64,000 nucleotides of DNA. It comes from Nemania diffusa. Lineage: Eukaryota; Ascomycota; Sordariomycetes; Xylariales; Xylariaceae. The stretch lies in contig JBBPUQ010000003.1 in the NCBI GenBank assembly GCA_038501195.1, positions 5,982,501 to 6,046,500 on the forward strand, in the 5' to 3' direction. Below, piece by piece: positions 37,136 to 48,663 of the stretch. The stretch's first letter is position 1, and each line of letters starts with the position of its first letter. Under the pieces are notes generated by a model. That model saw only the letters and a program-made list of their open reading frames with translations. It was not told the DNA's origin and made no database searches. The translations under genes and the position numbers were made by a program.

Positions 37136-37797
37136 TTTTGAGAGTGACCACGAGATATTCGCTAGCTAGGCTTAAAAAATATGCGGGAGTGGAAGTAAGA
37201 GCTCGAAGCTGCTTCACGATCAGGACATGGAAAAAATAAAGTGGAGTCTTCGATAGAGGGTGGGCATCTATTATCGATTACAGGCTACTTACGTAAGTCA
37301 TCCTGGTACCCACAGTAATTGAGGTAGTGGTGGCTGCAGTTGTGGCTGACCAATGCCCATGGCAGGCGCGGGGAAGGTGTGTTGTCCCACCAGCATTCTC
37401 TAGCGTGTAAATAAATGAACAGCTCTCACCCCAACGCGGTACCTCCCAAATACAAACAAATCAGTCCCGCGCATCGACAATACCAGGCTATGACATAAGC
37501 CATACCGATCAAACTCAGATCACATCTAGCGATCACTTTACCGTCTCGATGAAATAAGTTAACCTGCATGGTAGATACGGATAGGTTTCTCGAATTGCCC
37601 TGACTACTCTTACTACGTCGTTTGCGATCGCATTAGAAGGAGCGCATACTCATCGATCGTACAGTACCTACCTAGGTAAGATACTCCTCGACTCAATTGA
37701 AAAGGCTACAAAACACAAAATCTGCATACTAGACACACCCAACAGCAGGTTACAGCTATTTCAGTTAACATACTAAGTACTTTGGTAATTAGTAGAT
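37136..37797. promoter_or_regulatory. Shared divergent promoter region of nop4-like and cnd3-like genes
   Basis: 662 bp lie between two divergent start codons with no open frame of note. It presumably holds both promoters. I did not identify a specific transcription-factor site. Confidence 0.5.
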
Positions 37798-40700
37798 ATG
37801 CCTGCCAAAGTCTCTTCGAGGTCGTCTCGGACACCGAGGACGTCGGGCGCCGCCTCAAAAGCCTCGAGGACGTCGCGAAACTCGTCCTCTGACATCGACA
37901 TCCCTGAAGAAACCCCCAATAATCAACTGCGGAAACAGGTATGTGCCGTATTCTGCGACGCTCAGAAGACGACGGCGACACACCGGAAGCTGGCTGTCAC
38001 ACTACGCAAGATCCACGAAGCCTGCTGCTACGAGCCTACGCGCCCGAGCAAGACGAAGGCCGCCGACAACTTCGATGAGGCCGACTTTAACACCGAGTTC
38101 ACGCGATGTGTCTTCCGCATTATGCCCGTCAAAAAGAGCGAGAGCGTCGGCGACAGGACCATCCGCTTTATCGGCCTCTTCCTGCGCCACGCCAACGATA
38201 AAGACAACGACCTGCTGGGCGAGACCGACGCCGATGCTAGTACCATGCCCGAAACCCCCAGCAGTCGCCTCACCACCCAGGTCATGGAGGCCGTCCTACC
38301 TCTACTTACCTCCAAGGACAAGTTTGTCCGGTACAGGTCAACTCAGTTGATCTCTCACATTATCAATTCCCTAGATGCTATCGACGACGAGTTATTCCAG
38401 AAGCTACGCCAGGGTCTGTTGAAGAGGATACGCGACAAAGAGGCTGTAGTGCGATCCCAGGCCGTCTTGGGCCTAGGGAGGCTAGCTGGTAACCAGATAG
38501 AAGGCATGGAGAACCCCGACGACAGTGACGACGATGCCGAAACTGGCCTACTCGAGAAGCTTTTAGAGGTCTTGCAGAATGACCCGAGTGCTGAAGTCCG
38601 ACGCTCCCTCCTTGTTAACTTACCCATCCTACCTAACACGCTGCCCTACCTTCTCGAAAGGGCAAGAGACCAAGATGCCGCAACCCGTCGCGCTGTCTAC
38701 TCTCGTCTGTTGCCTGCGCTCGGCGATTTCCGCCATCTGTCCCTTTCCATGAGAGAAAAGCTTCTGCGATGGGGGCTTAGAGATAGAGACGAGAATGTGC
38801 GCAAGGCTGCCGGGAGATTGTTCCGGGATCGCTGGATTGAGGATTGTGCAGGCATGAATCAGGCCGAAGAGGAACCAGCAGCCCCAACCCTGGATAGCCT
38901 TCTCGAGCTTTTAGAGCGTATCGACGTCGTGAACTCAGGTGTGGAAAATGGCGTGGCCCTAGAAGCAATGAAAGGGTTCTGGGAAGGGCGTCCAGACTAT
39001 AGAGCTGCCATGGAGTTCGACGACAAGTTTTGGGAGACGCTGAGTGCCGAATCTGTTTTTGTAGCCCGCAGCTTTAACGAATTCTGCCGGACCGAAGGAA
39101 ATGGGAAGTACGAGACTCTAGTCGAAGAAAAGCTCCCCGAAGTTACGAAAATCGCCTACTTTCTCGAGCGATACCTTAACGTCTTAATCGAAGCGATCCG
39201 GCGAGTCAACAGTCAGAACAACGTAGAAGAAGACGAAGAAGAGGACACGGTCGAACAGGAGTTTATCGTTGAACAATTACTCCATATTGTTTTGACTTTA
39301 GACTATTCGGACGAAGTAGGCAGACGAAAGATGTTCGCGCTACTGCGACAAGCCTTGTCTATCCCCGAATTACCAGATGAGGTGACCAAACTTACTATCG
39401 ACGTGTTGCGAGATATTTGCGCTCCTGATGCCGCGGGGGAAAAGGAGTTCTGCAGCGTAGTTCTTGAAGCTGTTGCTGATGTTCACGATGCAATTGTCGA
39501 CGAAGGCGCTATTGGCGACGGCGACGAGAGCTTCCACTCGGCTCGTTCAGAAGTCAGCGGTACCAGCACTCCCACTAAGAAGGGGAAGGCGGCCAAAGAC
39601 GACGAGGTAAGCGAGGAGGAGGAGCGAGAAAAGGCCATCAAAGAAATTATGATCAACATGAAGTGCCTACATATTGTGCAGTGCATGCTTTCTAACGTGG
39701 GAGGGAACCTACAGCAAAACGACCACCTCGTGTCAATGCTTAACAATCTTGTGGTCCCGGCTGTCCGAAGTCACGAAGCCCCTGTTCGAGAACGCGGCTT
39801 AGTCTGTCTAGGACTTTGCGCTCTTCTGGATAGGTCGCTTGCTGAAGAGAACCTGACCCTCTTTATGCACTTCTTCAGCAAAGGCCATGCGGCCCTTCAA
39901 ATCACAGCTCTCCAGATATTGACTGATATTTTAAATGTACACGGTGCGCAGTTATTATCTGCGAACCCAACACTTCTGAAAGTGTACATAAAGGCACTAC
40001 GGTCTGGATCTCGACACCCTGAGGTCCAAGGAGCTGCTACAGTAGCTGTTTCTAAGCTTTTGCTAGGTCGCGTAGTTACGGACCACGAAACCTCTAGCGA
40101 ATTATTGAAAACGCTCATTGTCGCTTACTTTGACCCCTCAGCAGCTGGGAACCAGAGTGTCCGCCAAGCTCTGAACTACTTCCTACCCGTGTTCTGTTAC
40201 TCGCGGGCCGAAAATCAAGATCTTTTGCGCTCGGTAGCTCTCGACGCCCTGCATGCTCTTTATAATATCCGCGAAGGTATCGATGACGATGAAATGGACG
40301 TGGATGACGAGATGGCCAGCCTGAATACCATTGGGGCGTGCCTCGTCGACTGGACAGACCCGCGGAAATGCTACATGCCTGGTGTTCCCATGGACTCAGA
40401 CCGGAAGAACGTGAATGGAGATGTGCATCTGGACTTCGCAGCAGATATTCTGGAGAAGCTAAATAGCAACTTTAGCAGTACGTACACCTGGTCGATTCCC
40501 CTTTCATCCTTCTTTAGGAACACAGAACACTAGACAAGCACACGAAGAAATAAGACTAACGAACATACAGAAGAAGAGAAAAGGATCGTCGCACCTTTGC
40601 TAGGAAAACTATACATCTCTCCCGCCTCAACCGAGGAAAAACTCCGCACCCTCTACGAAGACGTCTCTATAGGTGTCGATGACAACCTACTTACCGACGC

Positions 40701-41064
40701 CACGGGCCGCAACGCGCTGTACAAGATCCACGTCAGCCTCGGCAAGATCGTCAACGCGCTCGCCGAGGGCGACAAGATGTCGAGGCGCAGCCGCAGCGTC
40801 TCGGTCGCGCACAGCGTCACTACCGCTGCTACTACGGCCGATAGAACGGTTACGGATGATGGCGAGGACGATGTTACGGTTGTGGTTGGGCGGCGCGAAG
40901 GGGATGCGACAGTTTTGGAGGATGTTAAGGAGGAGGAGGAGGAGGGCGAGGGCGAGGGCGAGGGCGAGGGCGAGGACGAGGGTGAGGGGGACGGCGATAC
41001 AGTTGTTAGGAGGGAGGAGGAGAACGAGCTTGTTGATGAACTTTTATCAGATGATGAGGCTTGA
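37798..41064 (+). CDS. cnd3: Condensin subunit 3 (Cnd3/Ycg1/CAP-G)
   Basis: Exons are 37798-40477 and 40571-41064, 1,057 residues. The intron 40478-40570 has a GTACGT donor, a GACTAAC branch and a CAG acceptor; splicing joins NFS to KEEKRIVAPLLGKLY. HEAT-repeat segments characteristic of the G subunit are clear: CVFRIMPVKKSESVGDRTIR, then DKFVRYRSTQLI, RIRDKEAVVRSQAVLGL, the NLPILPNTLPYLLERARDQD region and RERGLVCLGLCALLD. Together with the kleisin Brn1 and the SMC dimer it forms condensin, which compacts mitotic chromosomes. The N-terminal 40 residues are Ser/Arg-rich with many possible phosphosites (SRSSRTPRTSG). The C-terminal tail is acidic, with an (EG)n run encoded by GAG/GGC repeats near 40929-40983. 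Length fits the family (yeast Ycg1, 1,035 residues). Confidence 0.93.
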
Positions 41065-41648
41065 GCTGGCGGTCGCGCTGGCTTGTGTGATGAGAGATGA
41101 GTGATGATCGGGTTATGAGGTGGGAGTTAGTTCTCTTTTATGGTATGCGTTGTTCCCGGTTATTGAGTACATAATGTATTGACGGCTTATAAATTCACTG
41201 TCGAATTGTCTTTCTCGCCGCCTCTTTAAATGCTGACTATAATGCTTAAGGATAAGGTTATTTTCTAGTTTTCTAGCCTAGTTATTAATAGGTTGAATTA
41301 GGTTTGCTGCGTTTTCAGCGTTTCATATGTGGTTGAGTCTCACAGCATTGAGGCTGATTGAGCCTATGAACGTTGTCTCCTGGACATTTTTGCTATTATC
41401 TAGCAACGGCATTTACCCTCGTTGTTTTATTAACCCCTATTTAACCAAACCCTTAACTTCGACATCGAATTCTCAATGAACACGTTGAAATATTAAACCA
41501 TGGACTGAGTAGGTACAGATTTGATTATTGTGTCCCCAAGTTTGTTTGTTTCCCTCCAGAATATTTCACGGACGACACTTATTAACTACCCAAGCAACAC
41601 AGCCCAAGAAATTGAAATTCCTAGGTACTTACTCGATATCTCTCCCAC
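41065..41648. other. Intergenic region between convergent genes
   Basis: 584 bp between the stops at 41064 and 41649. No gene is supported; open frames near 41521-41868 are shadows of the minus-strand gene. Confidence 0.4.
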
Positions 41649-42923
41649 TTATTTATCACGCTCGATATATTCTTTCATCAGGGTTTCCACGTGGTCGACC
41701 TCTACGCCCGCGTCATACACCGCTGTCTCCAGCGCAACAGCCTCGGTCCCGCCTGACAGCCGGCCGACCTCGAGCGAGAGTTCGTTCATCATCGCCTGCA
41801 GCTTGCTCATGCAGCTCACGAGTCTCTCGTTCTGCAGCTTGCTAGCCGGATCAAGAGCAGCAGGTTGAGGGGTGTGAGGAGGCGTGCTTACGGGCACCGA
41901 TTGTTTCGGTTTCGGCTTCTGTGTCGGCGTGTAATCGGGTTCTGGTCTGTGCTCTCTTGCTAGCTCCTCTGCGAGGGCTCGAGCCTTTGCTTCTGCGGAG
42001 CTCTTTAACGACCCGTCCGCGATCGGCGGCGCAAGCATGGGCGCGGTTGGAGGTATATATGAAGGCACCTTGGTCCCGTTACAAGACTCGCTCTCAGATC
42101 GAAATGGCGGCCGAGGGACGGGCGTGTGCGGGTTTATGAAGAATGTGGGCCAGAATTTATCTAGATAGGCATCATCAGGGTAGGCCCATGGCATGCCAAT
42201 TAGCTCCGGGTTCAGATTCGGCTGCGCCTTGGAAGGGGGTATAGGGGGTATGTTCATTTTATGCTGGCCGGATTTGTCGTTGGTTTGGTTTGTTTTCGGC
42301 TTCAATATCGACATCTCGTCTGGTGATCGCAGCGACGGTGTCGTGTTTTCGAGCTTGATAGCCGGCGGCGGAGATGTCGTGGTTATAGGAGCCGGCGGTA
42401 GGACAGCGGATAGTATGTCTTTCCGCATTTCCTTCTCCCTCTCCATAGTTCTCCTTCCCATCTCTAACCACTTCTCCATCAAAGCCTTCTCTTTGGGTAC
42501 GCTGTCCGTTACGGGTACGCTGTCTTTTACAGGTACGCTGTCCTTTACGAGTACGCTCGATAAATCAACCGTGCCCTTCGTGCGGGCGAGCTTCCGGCGT
42601 ACCTTTTCGATGATGAGATCATGAACACAGTCCCCCTGCTGGTTCTCGATGTTTTCGTACCCGTCGAGATCGAGTGCCCGCAGCAGCGGCACGAGGTCAG
42701 CCGACATGACGTTCGCCCCCTTGAGGCGAATCCACTTCTCGAATATGACGACCTGCCCGGCGCTCCAGCGGAACGGCACTCGTGATGTCAGGCTCTTCGC
42801 GGTAGTGTTGAACATGGTCGACGCCGGCGTCCTAGCCTCCGTCCGCGGCGGCTGCTGGAAGAGGCCCCCCGGGTCGACGCCTTTCGGCGTTGAAACCGGC
42901 GGGAAGCTTAAGGCACAGCTCAT
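41649..42923 (-). CDS. Hypothetical protein with VPVKDS repeat, unknown function
   Basis: A single open frame encodes 424 residues. The N-terminal ~35 residues are Pro-rich and disordered. A folded-looking region (about 47-115) contains FRWSAGQVVIFEKWIRLKGA, then LLRALDLDGYENI and a VRRKLARTKG helix. Next comes a hexapeptide repeat (VKDSVP, VKDSVP, VTDSVP) encoded by 18-bp DNA repeats. Then a Pro/Ser-rich linker contains GMPWAYPDDAYLDKFWPTFF, an aromatic-rich motif. The C-terminal ~60 residues are predicted helical (LVSCMSKLQAMMNELSLEVG). I do not recognise the family. There is no signal peptide or membrane helix. The start is chosen at the first Met of a frame with good codon bias; the upstream ~60 bp leader is A-rich. 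Confidence 0.7.
   Translation of the reverse strand: MSCALSFPPVSTPKGVDPGGLFQQPPRTEARTPASTMFNTTAKSLTSRVPFRWSAGQVVIFEKWIRLKGANVMSADLVPLLRALDLDGYENIENQQGDCVHDLIIEKVRRKLARTKGTVDLSSVLVKDSVPVKDSVPVTDSVPKEKALMEKWLEMGRRTMEREKEMRKDILSAVLPPAPITTTSPPPAIKLENTTPSLRSPDEMSILKPKTNQTNDKSGQHKMNIPPIPPSKAQPNLNPELIGMPWAYPDDAYLDKFWPTFFINPHTPVPRPPFRSESESCNGTKVPSYIPPTAPMLAPPIADGSLKSSAEAKARALAEELAREHRPEPDYTPTQKPKPKQSVPVSTPPHTPQPAALDPASKLQNERLVSCMSKLQAMMNELSLEVGRLSGGTEAVALETAVYDAGVEVDHVETLMKEYIERDK
42496..42560 (-). repeat. 18-bp coding tandem repeat, ~3.5 copies
   Basis: Units start at 42496, 42514, 42532 and, partly, 42550 on the plus strand (GGTACGCTGTCC..TTACG). They lie in frame within the gene 41649-42923 and each encodes six residues, so unit gain or loss would keep the frame. 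Confidence 0.8.
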
Positions 42924-43872
42924 TTTGCTTGTTCATATAGGAAAGAAGGACTGGGCTTTTAAATGTTTGATAAGTAGTGTATGATGAAAAGGGGAAAAGG
43001 AGAATAGCACCTAATTAGAGCAGCGAGGTATTTAATAGTTCAGACGTTTAAACACCACCTAAAACCAGGATCCAGATTTCCGATTTTAAGTTTCACCTAC
43101 AGTAACAGTCTACCATAATTAGGTTTGGAATAGCTAACCCGAAGTATTAGTCCTGTTTGCTCACCAAGACATGGCGTGACGCAGACATTATGTAGACAAT
43201 TACACATGCGGATAGCCGCCATGTGATATTTTTTGTAGCAGTATCTTGACTGAGATAAGAGTCTTCTTGTTTCGCCTAGGAATGTTAAACAAAGAACGTA
43301 GTAAGGCCGGCTTTAAGGTTACATACAAAATAGATTACATCTAGGTAGGTAGTTAGGGGTGAAACGATGATTTAGCTTTCCAGGGATGTGGTTACTAAAA
43401 ACTCTTGGTATCGGAAAGCTATGCAACCTATTCAAATTAATCAGCAACTTAATTCCGAATATCTATATCCGACTACATAAACACCTAAAGAAGGACCTCG
43501 CCGGGCATCCACAAAGAAGCTAGTATAAATAAGATAGGCGGTGGTAAGACAGCAAAAGCTAAATAATTACGTGGCCTAATACATCTATAATAGGGAAGTC
43601 AATATATATAGGTTGGGATTGCACAATAGAACCGGCTCATAATTAAAGGTATGAGTCACCCGAACCTATCTTTGATGAAGGTGTTCCGTTCGCCATTAGG
43701 CAGCAGACATAGATCTAAGACATGCCAACAGCTAATCGATCGACAGCAAAAATAGGTCCTCAACGAAGGCAAATGGCGGGATTGGAGCGCCGGGGCGTTG
43801 GCTGTTTTAGAATTATATATCAGCACGGGCGAGGACTTACGAAGCTTTCAAGAAGTATATGTTCAAGATGAA

Positions 43873-43904
<32 letters not shown>

Positions 43905-44627
43905 CCCGTCACGGAACAGAACTGCAACACTATACTACCACACTACTACCTTCCATTCTCGAAGCAACTTATATATAGAACTATGATATTCTACTTGTTC
44001 CCCATTTATTGCTATTTTCATTCTAGTCTTCTTTCTCTCCTAGAATAGGGGATATATCAAGGCCTAGTTGTAACAGCCAGAGACTACTGCAGGTTAGGCA
44101 TCATCTCTATTATATTGCAATCTTAGAAGTCCTTCAGCTTCTCCCTAAGCATCATACTCCCATATCAGCAACCTTAACTACCCAAGGGACAAATCTCCCT
44201 GAGGTTTTCTGTAACCATAAATAGAAAAGGGTGAAATTTCTTTCAATCATGGGATAATAAGGGAAAATAACAGTAAAACTATACAAACTCATCATATCAA
44301 ATTAAGATCGAGCTTTTCAAACATGTCACTTCGTATATGTGGTAAAAAGGAACTAGACAGACTGGACCGAAAATAAAGTATAAATAGTAAACATGAGTGG
44401 ACAAGTTGGATTTATCCCTCCCCCTCGAGACGTCACATGGAGGGCTGAGCAGGGGCTTAGCTTGATGTGATATGTTATATTCTCACTTCCTGGCACTCAC
44501 CAGTAGCGACGCGACGTGGAGTGACGCTATAGGCAGCAGTCCCGTAATATTTATGATGAAAATCCCTCGCTACCTCTCCGGCGTGAACTTACCTTCTAAT
44601 TAATCAATCCATTAGGTTGTGCAAACA
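42924..44627. other. Intergenic region with CT microsatellite
   Basis: 1.7 kb without supported genes. A (CT)n run of about 13 units lies at 43879-43904. Nothing else is recognised. Confidence 0.4.
43879..43904. repeat. (CT)n microsatellite
   Basis: About 13 uninterrupted CT units within a gene-free region. Confidence 0.85.
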
Positions 44628-45950
44628 ATGGCCATATTAAATAACGGTATATCCCATCAAAGTAGCAATGGCTTCCTCAAAGTCCTCGTCGATCCGCCGG
44701 ATGCCAATGTAGAGTATGTCACCAAGATCTTCACTTCTTCCAACTCTAGAAGCTGATTCTAGATCCAGCATCATCGCAGTTCACGGTTTGGAATCCCACA
44801 ATCCAGCACCCGACGTAGGCGTCACCTGGACGTCTGAGGGGAAACTCTGGCTCCGCGATTTCCTTCCTAAACGAGTGCCCAGGGCCAGAATATGCCTCTT
44901 CGAATATAACTCCGAGCCTACCTTTCAGTCGCTGGCAGCAGGCGTTACAGAACAAGCTGGCAATGTGTTGAATCGCCTAGGACAAACCCGGGCAGTAAGT
45001 GTGTGCAGATAAACCCTTTTCGTATCGAGAGCTGATGCACTGCAGGACAACCCACGTCGCCCTCTGATATTCATATGTCATAGCCTAGGAGGCCTGATCG
45101 TCGAAAGAGTAAGAGAGACCACTATCGGCAGCACTGCGGGCTTGTACTATCTAGTAACAGAGACGTTAACGCTCATGTAGGCGCTAGTTCTAGCGAAAGC
45201 CGAGAAGCCATATAAGCAGATATGGGAATCGACGTTTGGGCTTGTATTCTTCGCCGCGCCCCAGCAAGTAGGAAACCCTGACTCAGCCCGCTTCGGGAGG
45301 GTGTTGGCGCGCGTCGCCCGGGGTGTAACGGGGGACCCAACGACCGAGCTCGTGGCCTCCCTGATGAATGGTTCTCCGTATCTGAACACATATGCGGATA
45401 ACTTCCGCCAAATGCTTAATGGTCTCTACATTCTCAGCTTCTATGAGACACGCCCGCTAGGTCGCTTTGGTATTGTTAGTATCGTGTTACTATTCTCGTT
45501 GGTGACAGAGCTGGAGTGAATCTAATTCTTCTCTAGATTGTCCATCACGACTCGACGTCGCTGGGACTGCCAGGATCGCGCGAGATCCAGATACCGATCG
45601 TTGCCAACCATCGAGATATATGCAAGTTTGCAAGCGATGAAGACCCAGAGTATAGGCTAGTCGAAGATAACATAACTCAGATGGTAAGCAATGCGACCTC
45701 TCCTACTTCGAACCACGCCGAGATTGGAGACAAGGAGTACCTCGTTGAAAGAAAAAATACTGTTAATTCAGTTACCCAAACCGGTTACGCAAACCGAAGC
45801 ATAACTACATTTCAGGTTAGGGGAGGAAACTATTCCTCGATCTATGGTAGGGGTAACTCGGTTAGGCTGAGGCAAACGACCATGTATACTATAGGTGATT
45901 TGCGTAAAGAGGTGAATCGCGTACTGGATTGGTTGTGGGGTTGGACATAA
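44628..45950 (+). CDS. SERAC1/SesB-like alpha/beta-hydrolase (lipase) with Gly/Asn-rich tail
   Basis: Five exons: 44628-44713, 44763-44994, 45046-45108, 45181-45474 and 45537-45950 (introns 49, 51, 72 and 62 nt) give 362 residues. The N-terminus MAILNNG..FLKVLVDPPDAN matches the family opening of fungal SERAC1-like proteins. The hydrolase core has the oxyanion-site motif AVHGLES (residues 34-40) and the nucleophile elbow CHSLGGL with Ser119. The tail VHHDS, SLGLPG and ANHRDICKFAS is the usual end of this domain. After it come ~85 extra residues with FQVRGGNYSSIYGRGNSVRL (about 317-336) and a Trp-rich amphipathic end (DLRKEVNRVLDWLWGWT). Related domains in fungi form the effector part of NLR-type proteins or stand-alone SesB-type lipases associated with amyloid signalling motifs. 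An amyloid role for this tail is inference. An ATG at 44716 lies inside the first intron and was rejected as start. Confidence 0.82.
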
Positions 45951-46736
45951 TACACGTGCGAGATGGTCTTCTGTGCTCAGGTAGCCAGCCTTTCCTTCTA
46001 ATTATATGAACCCAGTTTAGCAGCTGTGTACAAAAATCTCTCACAAACTGCACGACTGGAACTCATATCTAAGGTAGTAGAAAATATATCAATCCAAATA
46101 TCCATTGGTAGTCTTAATGCATACCCTAGTCATGAAAAAGAGTCTGGCGGGTTAGTCCCTGCGGAACCTTGTGATCCAGCTACTTAGGTAGGTAGCTAGC
46201 CCCTTACATCTAATAATACTGTCCTCTGAAAGCATGACGGAAATAAATCTAATCCTTCACTGCGCTGATTTTAATTGTCCTAAAGCATATTGCATCACTC
46301 AAACCTCCTTGTACGAGGATAACACGGATACAATTAGTGAACTTGTCGTTATATTACGTTATCGTCTCTCGTCCTCGGTACGCGATGAGACCCCCTGTTC
46401 TCTCCTCTCTCTTTCCTATCGCCAACTAGGGAGGTAATTAAGTAAAACGGCCTGATTCATGTCATGCCTTTTGTCCAGATAGGTAGAAGCCCAACGCCAT
46501 TGAGGCAAAACAGCCCTAAACCAAGCCCACCTCCGAATCCCTAGTATACGAGGTGAAAACCGGTGCTATCCTAATCTACAACCTTGCACCTCATCCTCTT
46601 TTCAACCAGCCTGGAAAGGACGTGGGACGGGGGAGCCTGCATACTGGGGAGAAGTGGTATCATACAATTCGTTGAAGGCGTATCGAGCGCTTCTTTTGCG
46701 GGAAAGTGTAGTAGTCTAACGAAGAATATTGCTAAT
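45951..46736. other. Intergenic region between convergent genes
   Basis: About 790 bp between the stops at 45950 and 46737. A short plus-strand open frame at 46234-46437 has no domain content. Confidence 0.4.
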
Positions 46737-48016
46737 CTAGATGTCTAGCTTGGCAAACTGGTCTAAGGTCGAAAATAGGACGTCTCTCTTGGTCACATTC
46801 GTGTAGGTAACGTTGATGTTTCCGATATCGCACCATCCGTTGACCGGCTGTAGCGTCTAGTTAGCACATGGCGGCCACTCTTAAACTCAGCCAAAAGGCA
46901 GGGGGAACTTACAATACAGCTTAGGTATTTACACCAGCTGCAGTGGTTTTGGTTCGAGTAGAAGTTGTTGAGTAAGACGATGAAGATGACAATGACGAAG
47001 ATCAGAAACCCGACACGAAGAAGCCACCATCCCCACCACAGTGGCTTCCGGCCCTTGAAGAAGCCCACAGGATTCCGGTAGAAGGCAGGAAATGCCACGC
47101 TCGTGACAGCAGCTCCGCCGACACTCGAATATGAGGGACCGCCAAAATGATCTTCACCGATCCGTCGTCGGAGGGAGTTGGGCGAGTGCAGGACACTAAT
47201 CCCTAGGGCTAGACCAACGATAAAGCCACCAATGTGGGAGAAGTTGTCCAGGCCGGGCAGAAGGCCGAGTACGAAGGAAATGACAATCTCGAGGAGGATG
47301 AAGAACAGCTCCCTCCCGGGGTTTTGACGTTCGCCCCACGAATAGAGGAGGTCGAGCAAGGTGATGGCGATGATGCCGAACAAGGCACCCGACGCACCGG
47401 TGGAAGAGATGCCCGACGCGGCGAAGTTACCGCCCAGGACGAAGCCAAAGATACCGGCACTCAGGTAGACGAGGAAGAAGCGGATGGGCCCTATGGCGAT
47501 CTCAATATCGCGGCCCATGGTGAGCTGAAGGAGTAGGTTGAAACCGATGTGGACGAAGCCGGCATGTAGGAAGATGGGGGTGATGAAGCGAAACCACTGG
47601 TTCGGTTGAGGGCTCTGGCTTAGGCCGTCAGATCCTAGCCACTTGGGGTTGGGGACACCGTCGAAGCCGCATAGCTGGGAGAGCGAGCACATGTTGGAGG
47701 GATTCGAGTTGTCGTTTGTTGTGGAGTTTGGACAGGGAAAGGGGAAGCCGGGCTCGATAGCGTTGGCCGGGGCTACGAAGTTCTGAATGCCGTTGACGTT
47801 CTTCATGCAGGGCACGTATCTCGAGCCCATGTTGATGAGGACCTGTTGTGAGGGGCCGATCATGGGGTTGAAGGACGGCGTGGTCTGGATCGGGGAGCCC
47901 GTCAACTGGGCTATATTCCGGCATCGTGTCAGTAAAAATAAATAATTAAAAACTGTAGATAGTAGGTAATGATCATCACTACTGAAGATGTACGAGATAT
48001 ACTTGTATACATATAC

Positions 48017-48073
<57 letters not shown>

Positions 48074-48663
48074 TCTAAATAAAATAAAATCTACTTACCG
48101 GCCTTGACCAGCTCGGCAATGAAGACGGCAATCTGGATGATGGAGAAGATGTAGACCACGAAGGGGATCCTCTTCTTGTCGGACCCCAACATGCCCAGCT
48201 GACCGAAGCCCAGCGCCGCGGCCTTGCTGGCACCGCGCCGGCGGGTTGTGGGCTCGGCATCGTACACATGGTCGGTGGACTCGTTCAGATAGCCGGCGGG
48301 CTTGATGCTGTGCTGGCGGAGGGGGATCTCGTCTGTGCCGACGGGAGAGCCGCCGGGAGAACCCGGCCCGTGATACCTCGTGTCGTGGGCGAAGCTCTGC
48401 TGGCTATTGCCCAAGCTGCTCGATGCCGCCGCATGGGTCTGCTCGGGATAGACGTGGTCGTCGAAGACGGTCTCGAAGGGGGATGCGGGGGTGGTGCCGA
48501 CATAGCCGGCCTGTGGGTGGCTCGGGCCCTGGGGTTGCTGTTGCTGGTAGGCTTGGCGTGAGGTGTACGAGGGCGGCGGGTTGGCCGACGGCGCGATCGA
48601 AGGCTCGTACTGATGCTCACGGTTGTAATGCGACGAGCCGCTGTAGTAGTCGTTGGCAGCCAT
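46737..48663 (-). CDS. Rhomboid-family intramembrane serine protease
   Basis: Exons are 48663-48099, 47910-46913 and 46856-46737, 560 residues. Introns are 47911-48098 (188 nt, with an AT microsatellite) and 46857-46912 (GTAAGT donor, GCTAACTAG acceptor). The N-terminal ~150 residues are cytosolic, Gln/Pro/Ser-rich. The first membrane helix is IPFVVYIFSIIQIAVFIAEL, split from the rest by intron 1. The protease core has HAGFVHIGFNLLLQLTMGRD, the catalytic serine in GASGALFG (about Ser362) and the catalytic histidine in FSHIGGFIVGLALG (about His414). A seventh hydrophobic helix follows near LLRVGFLIFVIVIFIVLLNN. The end NGWCDIGNINVTY carries cysteines matching CSWCKYLSC and sequons that suggest a luminal tail. 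It cleaves membrane-embedded substrates, probably in secretory compartments. Reading through the last intron would give a false C-terminus. Confidence 0.92.
48008..48069. repeat. (AT)n microsatellite inside rhomboid intron 1
   Basis: A run of about 24 AT dinucleotides preceded by three ATACAT units lies within the 188-nt intron, which is unusually long for this gene set. Length is likely to vary between strains. Confidence 0.9.

Noticed and set aside
44716..44762. ATG at 44716 as start of the lipase gene
   Set aside because: It is inside intron 1; the exon at 44628-44713 restores the family N-terminus with LKVLVDPPDAN.
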